Below, piece after piece: positions 7,612 to 15,205 of a DNA stretch of 64,000 nt. Positions within the stretch are counted from its first letter, which is position 1, and the number at the start of each line of letters is the position of its first letter. The notes beneath the pieces are model-generated. The model ran no database searches and was not told the origin of the DNA. It was given only the letters and a program-made list of their open reading frames with translations. The translations under genes were made by a program, and so were the position numbers. Source of the DNA: Lachnospiraceae bacterium (GTDB taxonomy: Bacteria > Bacillota > Clostridia > Lachnospirales > Lachnospiraceae); the NCBI GenBank assembly GCA_004556655.1, contig SFGF01000006.1:6757-70756 (forward strand), given 5' to 3'.

Positions 7612-8883
7612 TTATTCACCGTCCTTCTTTACAATTGCGCCGCCGCTTACAAGCTCTCCGCCAGGATAATCCTCTGCTGTTGTCTTGCCGCTGATGGCTG
7701 TATTTTTTCCAATTTTCACATTGGACGGAATCACTGAATTCTCAGCGATTGTAACAAGACCAAATGCATAAACCGCAGGTTTCAGCACATTCGGTGCCTC
7801 TTCGCCCACGCCCATCACTACGTTTTCACCTACCGTGACATTTTCCGCAATGATCGATTTATCAATCGTACAGCCGGATTCAATCGTAGTTTCTTTCATT
7901 ATGATAGAATCTCTTACTACACTTCCGGCTTTGATGGTAACTCCGGCACCAATTACAGAATTATGTACTTCACCGTAGATCTCAGCACCTTCACTGATAA
8001 TACTTCTTTCAACTACGGCTTCACTTGAGATATATTGTGGACGAATGATATCGCCCTTTGTATAAATCTTCCAGAACTCTTCGTACAGATTAAATTCCGG
8101 AATAATATCAATCAGCTCCATATTGGCTTCCCAATAGGATCCTAATGTTCCTACATCTTTCCAGTAACCGTTAAACTCGTAAGCAAACAGCCGCTTTCCA
8201 TTGTCTCTGCAATATGGAAGAATATGTTTACCAAAGTCACAGTTCGGCTGATCTTTCAGTGCCAGAAGTGACTCTTTTAATACAGGCCATGAGAAAATAT
8301 AAATTCCCATGGAAGCCAGATTGCTTCGCGGATGTTCCGGTTTTTCCTCAAACTCGGTAATCTTTCCATTTCCATCAGTAATCATAATACCAAAACGGCT
8401 TGCCTCTTCCATAGGAACCGGCATACAGGCAATCGTAACATCTGCTTTATTTGCCTTATGGTAATCCAGCATAACTTCATAATCCATTTTATAAATATGA
8501 TCACCTGACAAAATCAGGACATAATCAGGATTATAGGTTTCCATATAAGCCAGATTCTGAAATATTGCGTTCGCTGTACCGGTATACCAGTCACTGTTAC
8601 CGCTTTTTTCATAGGGGGGAAGTACGGTAACGCCGCCAACATTTCTATCCAGATCCCACGGAATACCAATTCCGATATGCGTATTCAAACGCAACGGCTG
8701 GTACTGTGTCAAAACACCTACCGTATCGATTCCGGAATTAATACAGTTACTCAGAGGGAAATCGATTATCCTGTATTTTCCTCCAAATGCTACTGCCGGT
8801 TTTGCTACACTTTCGGTAAGAACACCAAGGCGGCTTCCCTGTCCACCAGCCAATAGCATTGCAATCATTTCTTTCTTAATCAT
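7612..8883 (-). CDS. glgC: Glucose-1-phosphate adenylyltransferase, catalytic subunit
   Basis: 423 residues. Contains the pyrophosphorylase loop LLAGGQGSRLGVLT, the substrate site FEEKP, the GlgC-type SGDHIYKMDY, and a C-terminal beta-helix with repeated hexapeptides (VIGAGVTIKAGSVV). Makes ADP-glucose from ATP and glucose-1-phosphate, the committed step of glycogen synthesis. ATG 8883 follows GAGGTGA by 4 nt; the longer in-frame reading to 8925 lies across the promoter spacer and is unlikely. First gene of glgC-glgD-spoVG. No glycogen synthase or branching enzyme is in the window. Confidence 0.97.
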   Translation of the reverse strand: MIKKEMIAMLLAGGQGSRLGVLTESVAKPAVAFGGKYRIIDFPLSNCINSGIDTVGVLTQYQPLRLNTHIGIGIPWDLDRNVGGVTVLPPYEKSGNSDWYTGTANAIFQNLAYMETYNPDYVLILSGDHIYKMDYEVMLDYHKANKADVTIACMPVPMEEASRFGIMITDGNGKITEFEEKPEHPRSNLASMGIYIFSWPVLKESLLALKDQPNCDFGKHILPYCRDNGKRLFAYEFNGYWKDVGTLGSYWEANMELIDIIPEFNLYEEFWKIYTKGDIIRPQYISSEAVVERSIISEGAEIYGEVHNSVIGAGVTIKAGSVVRDSIIMKETTIESGCTIDKSIIAENVTVGENVVMGVGEEAPNVLKPAVYAFGLVTIAENSVIPSNVKIGKNTAISGKTTAEDYPGGELVSGGAIVKKDGE

Positions 8884-8913
8884 GCAATCACCTCTTGTCA
8901 TATATAATAAAAA

Positions 8914-8942
8914 ATTATAACACACTTTTTATAAATAGTGAA
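8914..8942 (-). promoter_or_regulatory. Promoter of glgC-glgD-spoVG
   Basis: On the minus strand TTCACT (8937-8942), 17 nt, TATAAT (8914-8919), just upstream of the glgC ribosome site. Confidence 0.75.
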
Positions 8943-9072
8943 CATCTTTTACATATTTTTCTCGTTTTATTTCTTCTTTTTATGACATTTACACAACTTT
9001 TACCTGTATTTTCCGATTCATGCTTTATTTGTTGATGATTTTTGTCAAAAAAATAAGCTTCGGAAAAAAAAC

Positions 9073-9101
9073 TTTTCATTTACTTCATTTAAGCATATAA
9101 T
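9073..9101 (+). promoter_or_regulatory. Promoter of murC
   Basis: TATAAT at 9096-9101 with a weak -35 (TTTTCA, 9073-9078) at 17 nt spacing. AAAGGAG lies 8 nt before the murC ATG. The 220-bp gap to glgC is a divergent promoter region. Confidence 0.6.
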
Positions 9102-9145
9102 AGATATAGTGTTATCAAAACCTCAAAAACAAAGGAGACTTATCT

Positions 9146-10525
9146 ATGTATACCATTGATTTTCATAAACCGATTCATGTTCACTTTATAGGCATCGGCG
9201 GTATCAGCATGAGCGGTCTGGCCGAGATTCTTCTTGAAGAAGGTTTCACTATTTCCGGTTCTGATTCTAAGGAAAGTGAACTTACTGATCATCTGACAGC
9301 CAACGGAGCGCAGATTTTCTACGGACAGCGTGCTTCCAATATTATTGATGGCATTGATCTGGTCGTATATACTGCTGCTATTCATCCGGACAACCCTGAA
9401 TATGCCTGTGCAAAAGAAAAAGGGATCCCCATGATGACCCGCGCAGATCTTCTGGGGCAGATTATGACAAATTATAAGATCCCGATCGCGGTCTCCGGAA
9501 CTCACGGTAAGACCACCACAACTTCTATGGCTTCTCATGTACTGCTGGAAGGCGGAATGGATCCTACCATCTCTGTGGGCGGCATTCTTCCGGCAATCGG
9601 CGGTAATCTTCGTGTAGGGAATTCTGATACATTCATCACCGAAGCATGCGAATATACCAACAGTTTTCTGAGCTTTTTCCCGAAGATCAGCATTATCCTG
9701 AACATGGATGCCGATCATCTGGATTTCTTTAAAGATATCGACGATATTCGTCACTCTTTCCGACTGTTTGCCGAGAAGCTTCCTGCTGACGGAACACTGA
9801 TTATCAACAGTGACACACCTCACTATGAAGATATTATCGAGGATCTTCCCTGCCGCGTGATCACTTATGGTCTGGAACACGAAGCCGACTATACAGCGGA
9901 ACAGATTACATATGACGAATTTGGTCATCCGACCTTCATCTGTAAATATAAAGGCAATCCTGTAGGAACTTTCTCCCTGAAAGTTCCTGGTATCCACAAT
10001 GTATCCAATGCTCTTTCTGTCATTGCTCTCGGATATCTGCTTGCTCTTGATCCCGATGTGATACAAAAAGGACTCACAAACTTTACCGGCACGGACCGGC
10101 GCTTCCAGTTCAAAGGTGAAATCGGCGGAGTAACGATTATTGATGATTATGCCCACCATCCCACGGAGATCAAAGCAACACTTACTTCTGCAAAGAATTA
10201 TCCACACAAAACTACCTGGTGCGTTTTCCAACCACATACTTACACCCGTACCAAGGCACTGCTTCCTGATTTTGCAGAAGCACTTACACTGGCTGACCAT
10301 GTAGTTCTGGCTGATATTTATGCAGCCCGTGAGAAGAATACTCTCGGAGTTTCTTCCAAAGATCTTCAGCGCTGTATTCTGGAACTGGGAACTCCCTGCG
10401 AGTACTTCCCAACTTTTGATGAAATCGAGAATTATCTCCTGGAAAATTGCGTCGACGGCGATCTGCTGATCACTATGGGTGCCGGAGATGTGGTTCAGAT
10501 CGGAGAACATCTTCTGGGAAAATAA
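9146..10525 (+). CDS. murC: UDP-N-acetylmuramate--L-alanine ligase
   Basis: 459 residues, typical for MurC. N-terminal UDP-binding Rossmann domain starts HVHFIGIGGISMSGLA; the ATP loop is GTHGKTTTT (118-126); the central ligase part includes EACEYTNSFL and MDADHLDFF; the C-terminal domain has IDDYAHHPTEIKAT and QPHTYTRTK. Adds the first amino acid of the peptidoglycan stem peptide in the cytoplasm. Transcribed alone from the divergent promoter and ended by the hairpin at 10653-10704. Lies apart from any mur/div cluster; murG is 50 kb away in this window. Confidence 0.98.
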   Translation: MYTIDFHKPIHVHFIGIGGISMSGLAEILLEEGFTISGSDSKESELTDHLTANGAQIFYGQRASNIIDGIDLVVYTAAIHPDNPEYACAKEKGIPMMTRADLLGQIMTNYKIPIAVSGTHGKTTTTSMASHVLLEGGMDPTISVGGILPAIGGNLRVGNSDTFITEACEYTNSFLSFFPKISIILNMDADHLDFFKDIDDIRHSFRLFAEKLPADGTLIINSDTPHYEDIIEDLPCRVITYGLEHEADYTAEQITYDEFGHPTFICKYKGNPVGTFSLKVPGIHNVSNALSVIALGYLLALDPDVIQKGLTNFTGTDRRFQFKGEIGGVTIIDDYAHHPTEIKATLTSAKNYPHKTTWCVFQPHTYTRTKALLPDFAEALTLADHVVLADIYAAREKNTLGVSSKDLQRCILELGTPCEYFPTFDEIENYLLENCVDGDLLITMGAGDVVQIGEHLLGK

Positions 10526-10530
10526 CAAAA

Positions 10531-10597
10531 TGTACATCCCCCCGGAGGGTTTTTATATCATAGGAAAGTCGGAGGACTTTCTTATGATTAAAAAAAC
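10531..10597 (+). repeat. 67-nt dispersed hairpin repeat, copy 2
   Basis: Begins 6 nt after the murC stop. The 14-bp stem ATCATAGGAAAGTC / GACTTTCTTATGAT with a 4-nt loop is nearly identical to copy 1 at 2546-2612 and is again preceded by a small GC hairpin and followed by an A-run. Confidence 0.7.
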
Positions 10598-10835
10598 TTA
10601 TACACATTTTAAAAAGCCTTTATTTACAGGCGTTTGCATAAGTTATCCACATTATCCACACGTTTATACACATTTTTAGTGGAAAAACGTGTGGATTTTT
10701 TTGTGTATAATCCTGTTAACATAAAATTTCGTCAAGAAATGCGTATATTCCGGATATTCCTTATTTTATCGACATCATCAGGTTGCAAATAATGACAGGC
10801 CACTAATTTTCTCCACATTATCCACATTATCCACA
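10598..10835 (+). promoter_or_regulatory. Cluster of DnaA boxes upstream of the helicase-loading genes
   Basis: Four consensus boxes TTATCCACA occur in two head-to-tail pairs (10643-10651, 10652-10660; 10818-10826, 10827-10835). Three TTATACACA variants lie at 10598-10606, 10664-10672 and, reversed, 10702-10710. TTCTCCACA near-matches lie at 10809 and 10840. All lie within about 240 bp directly upstream of the dnaD-like promoter. DnaA binding is inferred from consensus. Confidence 0.75.
10653..10704 (+). terminator. Terminator of murC with embedded DnaA boxes
   Basis: Stem ATCCACACGTTT / AAACGTGTGGAT followed by a T-run. The left arm contains part of a DnaA box, and a TTATACACA overlaps the loop side, so DnaA binding and termination share sequence. 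Confidence 0.75.
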
Positions 10836-10870
10836 GTTTTCTCCACAAAATTTCATAAAAAAAACTCTAT

Positions 10871-10898
10871 TTGACTTCTTTTTGGACTGTGTTATAAT
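10871..10898 (+). promoter_or_regulatory. Promoter of the dnaD-like / loader / prs operon
   Basis: TTGACT (10871-10876), 16 nt, TATAAT (10893-10898), 36 nt downstream of the last perfect DnaA box. Confidence 0.75.
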
Positions 10899-10930
10899 CG
10901 TTTCATCAAGATTGAAAGCAGGTGATCTCC

Positions 10931-12031
10931 ATGCAACTTTCCTTACATAATGGCAGCTCTGTCGGAGTCACCATTATTTCAAATGTTTTTATCGATTATT
11001 ATATGCCCCAGGCCAATGGGGAATTTGTCAAAATATATCTGTATCTGCTCCGCTGCTTAAACAGTGGACAAAGTGACTTGGATCTGGCTCGTGTGGCAGA
11101 TGTTTTCAGTTGCACTGAGTCTGACATTCTCCGTACACTGCGCTACTGGGAATCCCGTCAGCTTGTTGTTCTGTCCGGTACCGATTCTCAGACATCCATT
11201 GATTTTCTGGAGCCTATGATTCCTTCGGATAAATCTCAAAAACTTTCACAGACTCTGTCTTCTGACAGAGTCTCCGGTTCTTCTGCCGTTATTGGCGAAG
11301 CGGCCCCCACACGGGAACAGGCTGTTCCAAAAGAAAAAAAAGAACGGCCAAACGCAGACCGGCTTCGGGAATTGAAAGAGAACGAAGAAGTGCGGCAGAT
11401 GCTCTTTATTGCGGAACAATACCTGGGGACTACATTATCCCGTACCGTGACAGACGAATTGCTTTTTATTTATGATCATCTCCATTTTTCCGTTGATCTG
11501 ATCGACTATTTGATCGAATATTGCGTATCCAAAGGAAGCGGAGATATTCATTACATAAAAAAGGTAGCTATCAGCTGGCATGAAGCAGGAATTGACACTG
11601 TTACAAAGGCCAAACAGGAAACTACCACCTATCATAGAAATTATTTTACTATTCTGAAAGCCTTCGGGATTACCAACCGTAATCCTGTTCCTTCGGAAGT
11701 AAATATGATCAATCATTGGATGAAAGATTACGGATTTACACTGGACATTCTGACAGAAGCATGTGCCCGTACCGTCACACAGACAGGGAAAGCCAATTTC
11801 CGGTACGCAGACAGGATCCTGTCTGACTGGAAGTCGAAAGGAGTTCGTCATTTGACGGATATCCAGGCATTGGACACACTTCATCGACAGCTTCAGACTG
11901 ACCGGGAAGAACAGAAGAAAACACATCAGAAAACCCGTACCCAGACAGGCAGTTCCGCTAATCGATTTAATAATTTTAAGCAAAGAGATTATAATTATAA
12001 AGAACTGGAAAATCAGCTTCTGAACCAATAA
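10931..12031 (+). CDS. DnaD-domain replication initiation protein
   Basis: 366 residues. The N-terminal winged-helix-like part (about 1-80) begins after a short tail and contains FIDYYMPQANGEFVKIYLYLL. After a basic linker come two DnaD/DnaB C-terminal-type helical domains (about 140-235 and 237-325). The second ends YADRILSDWKSKGV, the conserved YxxxILxxW signature. In Firmicutes such proteins remodel DNA at the origin or restart fork and recruit the helicase loader. ATG 10931 follows AGGTGA; GTG 10922 is in frame but unlikely. The next gene encodes the ATP-dependent loader, which supports a replication-initiation role. Confidence 0.9.
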   Translation: MQLSLHNGSSVGVTIISNVFIDYYMPQANGEFVKIYLYLLRCLNSGQSDLDLARVADVFSCTESDILRTLRYWESRQLVVLSGTDSQTSIDFLEPMIPSDKSQKLSQTLSSDRVSGSSAVIGEAAPTREQAVPKEKKERPNADRLRELKENEEVRQMLFIAEQYLGTTLSRTVTDELLFIYDHLHFSVDLIDYLIEYCVSKGSGDIHYIKKVAISWHEAGIDTVTKAKQETTTYHRNYFTILKAFGITNRNPVPSEVNMINHWMKDYGFTLDILTEACARTVTQTGKANFRYADRILSDWKSKGVRHLTDIQALDTLHRQLQTDREEQKKTHQKTRTQTGSSANRFNNFKQRDYNYKELENQLLNQ

Positions 12032-12055
12032 ACGCTATTTATAAAGGAGTACTCT

Positions 12056-13045
12056 GTGTCTTTACGAAACAGTCAATACGATGCGCTGATGCGCTATTAT
12101 CAAAAACTTCAGCTTCGCAATAAGCACGACCAGGATGAGCGTATCCAGGAGGCTTACCGGGAGATTCCCCGCCTTGCACAGATTGACCGGGAGATTGCCG
12201 CCGTCAGTCTGAAAAAAGCACGGCTTCTTTTGGGTGAATCTGAGGAACAGGATTTTAATCTTGCTAATCAAATCAACATCCTGGCCAGTGAGCGCAGACA
12301 GCTCCTGTTATCACACGGCTATCCTGAAGATTATCTCAAGATGCAATATTCCTGCCCAATCTGTCAGGATACCGGATATGTAGGCACCGAAAAATGTATC
12401 TGTTTTCGCAAAGCAATCAGCGAACAGCTGTATACCCAGTCTAATATCCGGGAACTCTTAGAACAGGCAAGCTTTGATTCTTTCTCTCTTGATTTCTATC
12501 CCGAAAATATGGTCAATGAATCCACCGGTTTATCTGCCCGCCGTATGGCGGAATTGGCATTGAACCGGGCAAAGGACTTTGTCCGCAACTTTGATCACTC
12601 TTTTGAAAATCTATTTTTTTATGGAGATACCGGTGTGGGAAAAACATTTCTTTCTTACTGCATCGCAAGAGAACTTCTTGACACCACTCACAGTGTCATT
12701 TATTATTCAGCTTTCGATCTATTTGACGTATTTGCCCGAAAGACTTTTTCTAATTCAGAAGAATCGCAGGGCGAAAATGACTATATCCTGGATTGTGATC
12801 TACTGATCATCGATGATCTGGGAACCGAGCTCACCAACAGTTTTGTGGCTTCACAGTTCTTTCTATGTGTTAACGAAAGAATTTTACGAAAAAAATCAAC
12901 TATTATATCAACCAATTTAACCCTTGGAAGCTTTATGGATACCTACTCTGAAAGAGTGTTTTCCAGAGTTTCCAGCAACTACACGATGATCAAACTCATC
13001 GGCAGTGACATTCGCATCCAGAAAAAATTATTAGGAGGAATTTAA
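12056..13045 (+). CDS. ATP-binding helicase loader (DnaC/DnaI type)
   Basis: 329 residues. N-terminal coiled coil (about 10-95); a zinc-binding Cys cluster (Cys100, 103, 114, 116, in CPICQDTGYVGTEKCIC); AAA+ domain with Walker A GDTGVGKTF (190-198) and Walker B LLIIDDLG (249-256). Starts at GTG 12056, 6 nt after AAAGGAG; no ATG fits. Loads the replicative helicase at origins or restart sites. It lies 24 nt after the DnaD-domain gene, an arrangement shared with other Clostridia, and precedes prs by 3 nt. Confidence 0.92.
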   Translation: MSLRNSQYDALMRYYQKLQLRNKHDQDERIQEAYREIPRLAQIDREIAAVSLKKARLLLGESEEQDFNLANQINILASERRQLLLSHGYPEDYLKMQYSCPICQDTGYVGTEKCICFRKAISEQLYTQSNIRELLEQASFDSFSLDFYPENMVNESTGLSARRMAELALNRAKDFVRNFDHSFENLFFYGDTGVGKTFLSYCIARELLDTTHSVIYYSAFDLFDVFARKTFSNSEESQGENDYILDCDLLIIDDLGTELTNSFVASQFFLCVNERILRKKSTIISTNLTLGSFMDTYSERVFSRVSSNYTMIKLIGSDIRIQKKLLGGI

Positions 13046-13048
13046 AAA

Positions 13049-14236
13049 ATGGCTCAGAAAAAAACAAAAGATCTGCAGCAGCTTCCCGTTGGTCGGCTGG
13101 GAATTATTTCACCTTACAGCTGCGCTGAACTGGGAGAAAAGGTAAATCAGTATCTGGTAGAATGGAGAAAAGACAGCCAGACCGAACATCACAACACCAT
13201 TGCTTTTGACGGTTACGAAAGAGACACTTATCTGATTGAATCTGAACTGCCTCGTTTTGGTTCCGGTGAAGGAAAAGGAATCCTGAAGGAATCTGTCCGC
13301 GGAGATGACATCTATATTCTTGTAGATATCTGCAACTATAGCCTCACTTATTCCCTCTGCGGTCAAACCAACCATATGTCTCCGGATGATCATTACCAGA
13401 ATTTAAAAAGAATTATCGCCTCCATTGCCGGAAAGGCCAGACGAATCAACGTTATTATGCCGTTCCTTTATGAGAGCCGTCAGCACAGACGAACAGGAAG
13501 AGAATCTCTCGACTGTGCCATTGCACTTCAGGAACTGGTCAATATGGGGGTAGAAAATATTATTACCTTTGATGCCCATGATCCACGTATCCAGAATGCA
13601 ATTCCTCTTCATGGTTTCGAAACTGTACAGCCGGCTTATCAGTTCATCAAAAATCTGTTGAAAAACGAATCGGATCTGCAGCTGGACAAAGATCATCTGA
13701 TGATCATCAGCCCGGATGAAGGCGGAATGAGCAGAGCCATCTATCTTGCTAATAATATCGGTGTAGATATGGGTATGTTCTACAAGAGAAGAGACTACTC
13801 CACCATCGTGGACGGACGCAATCCTATCGTCGCTCACGAATTCCTTGGAGCAGATGTAAAAGGGAAAGATATGATCATTATTGACGATATGATTTCTTCC
13901 GGTGACAGTATGCTGGAGGTAGCACAGCTTCTGAAGGCGAGAGGCGCAGGCAAAATCTTTATGTGTTCCACTTTCGGTCTGTTTACCAATGGTCTTGACA
14001 AATTCGATAAAGCCTATGAAAATGGTGTCTTTGACCGGATCCTGACCACCAACCTGATCTATCAGACTCCGGAATTACTGCAAAAACCATATTATATCAA
14101 TTGTGACATGAGCAAATATATTGCACTGATCATTGACACACTGAACCATGACGATTCTATCAGCAAACTTCTGAATCCGGTTGAACGAATCCAGAAAGTA
14201 CTGACCAAATATAGAAACCACGAAAAGATCGGATAA
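13049..14236 (+). CDS. prs: Ribose-phosphate pyrophosphokinase, long Lachnospiraceae form
   Basis: 395 residues, longer than the usual 310-320 because of extra N-terminal and internal segments. Key parts are FDAHDPRIQNA (ribose-5-phosphate/metal region), SPDEGGMSRA and the PRPP loop IIDDMISSGDSMLE (about 277-290). Makes PRPP from ribose-5-phosphate and ATP for nucleotide, His and Trp synthesis. AGGAGG lies 11 nt before the ATG, 3 nt after the loader stop, so PRPP supply is transcribed with replication initiation genes. Confidence 0.93.
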   Translation: MAQKKTKDLQQLPVGRLGIISPYSCAELGEKVNQYLVEWRKDSQTEHHNTIAFDGYERDTYLIESELPRFGSGEGKGILKESVRGDDIYILVDICNYSLTYSLCGQTNHMSPDDHYQNLKRIIASIAGKARRINVIMPFLYESRQHRRTGRESLDCAIALQELVNMGVENIITFDAHDPRIQNAIPLHGFETVQPAYQFIKNLLKNESDLQLDKDHLMIISPDEGGMSRAIYLANNIGVDMGMFYKRRDYSTIVDGRNPIVAHEFLGADVKGKDMIIIDDMISSGDSMLEVAQLLKARGAGKIFMCSTFGLFTNGLDKFDKAYENGVFDRILTTNLIYQTPELLQKPYYINCDMSKYIALIIDTLNHDDSISKLLNPVERIQKVLTKYRNHEKIG

Positions 14237-14243
14237 AGCATGC

Positions 14244-14369
14244 TTTTGTATTCGTGAGATGTGCGTAGAAAACCTAAGTCTCCGTAAGCGCTGAATCTTC
14301 AGGCTCACTTATTCCAATACTTCTAAAACGGACTGCTTGATTTTTACACGCTTCCTCACGAATACAAAA
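14244..14369. repeat. Long-hairpin element A with conserved 46-nt core
   Basis: Perfect 15-bp arms TTTTGTATTCGTGAG (14244-14258) and CTCACGAATACAAAA (14355-14369) enclose about 96 nt. The core at 14273-14318 is shared with element B at 21.9 kb with five mismatches in 46 nt, while the arms are unrelated between copies. Within the core, read on the minus strand, TAAGTG/CGCTTA and CTGAA/TTCAG can pair. It lies between the convergent ends of prs and nfo. Confidence 0.8.
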
Positions 14370-14374
14370 ATATG

Positions 14375-15205
14375 TTATTTTTCCAATTCCCTCAGCATTT
14401 TAATTTCTCTTGCATATCCATCCAGTTCATTTGGTGTTTCCAGATAGATGGGAATCCCCTGGAGTTTCGGATGATTCACCATGGTTTCAAATGTTTTCAC
14501 TCCGAGGGAACCTTCTCCGATTTTTTCATGCCTGTCTTTATGACTGGCGAATGGATTTTTACTGTCGTTCATGTGAATCGCTCTCAACCTTTCAAGACCG
14601 ATGATACTGTCAAACTCATCCAATACCTGATCCAGGTGATTCACAATATCGTACCCGGCATCATAGACATGGCAGGTGTCCAGGCAGACCCCCATATGTT
14701 CTTTCAGCTCAACCCGTTCAAGAATTGCCCTCAGCTCTTCAAAATTTCTCCCTACTTCCGTTCCCTTTCCTGCCATTGTTTCCAAAAGAACTGTCGTGTG
14801 CTGCTCCTTTTTCAGAATCCGATTCAGAGTCTCGGCAATCATCTTGATTCCTTCCTCTGCACCCTGCCCCACATGACTTCCCGGATGAAAATTATAGCAA
14901 TTGCCCGGAACATACTCCATTCTTTTCAAATCATCTTCCATAGTCATAAGAGCAAATTCTCGAGTGTGTGCATCCTTGGAGCAAGGATTCAGTGTATATG
15001 GTGCGTGTGCAAGAATCTGGCTGATGCCATGCTCTTTTGCAAACACATGATATTTTTCCACATCCTTTTCATCAATTTCTTTCGCCTTGCTTCCTCTTGG
15101 ATTTCTTGTAAAAAACTGAAACGTGTTGGCACCAATTTCAGCAGCCTCTTTTCCCATATGCAAAAAGCCTTTGGATGAAGATAAATGACATCCTATTCTC
15201 AACAT
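14375..15205 (-). CDS. nfo: Endonuclease IV (AP endonuclease)
   Basis: 276 residues, standard length. The TIM-barrel zinc enzyme is recognised by LRIGCHLSSSKG, AHAPYTLNP, NFHPGSHVGQGAEEGI, LLETMAGKGTEVG, CLDTCHVYDAGYD and HMNDSKNPFASHKDRHEKIGEG, which contain the His/Asp/Glu metal ligands. Cuts abasic sites in base excision repair. Last gene of a minus-strand repair operon; its start overlaps the end of the YhaN-like gene by 7 nt. Its stop lies 5 nt from hairpin element A. Confidence 0.97.
   Translation of the reverse strand: MLRIGCHLSSSKGFLHMGKEAAEIGANTFQFFTRNPRGSKAKEIDEKDVEKYHVFAKEHGISQILAHAPYTLNPCSKDAHTREFALMTMEDDLKRMEYVPGNCYNFHPGSHVGQGAEEGIKMIAETLNRILKKEQHTTVLLETMAGKGTEVGRNFEELRAILERVELKEHMGVCLDTCHVYDAGYDIVNHLDQVLDEFDSIIGLERLRAIHMNDSKNPFASHKDRHEKIGEGSLGVKTFETMVNHPKLQGIPIYLETPNELDGYAREIKMLRELEK

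Noticed and set aside
9140..10537. Long open frame opposite murC (465 codons, minus strand)
   Set aside because: Antisense shadow of murC: no ribosome site, no recognisable protein, and murC is unmistakable.
10532..10679. Small peptide starting MYIPPEGFYIIGKS after murC
   Set aside because: The sequence is a two-hairpin repeat with a second copy at 2546; one-base length differences between copies break the frame upstream of GF, so structure explains it better than coding.
10598..10835. Chromosomal replication origin
   Set aside because: Boxes are dense but genes on both sides do not diverge, and dnaA, dnaN and rpmH are absent.
14372..15178. Open frame of 268 codons opposite nfo
   Set aside because: Shadow of nfo; composition (His/Phe/Ile-rich) and lack of start context are typical of antisense frames.
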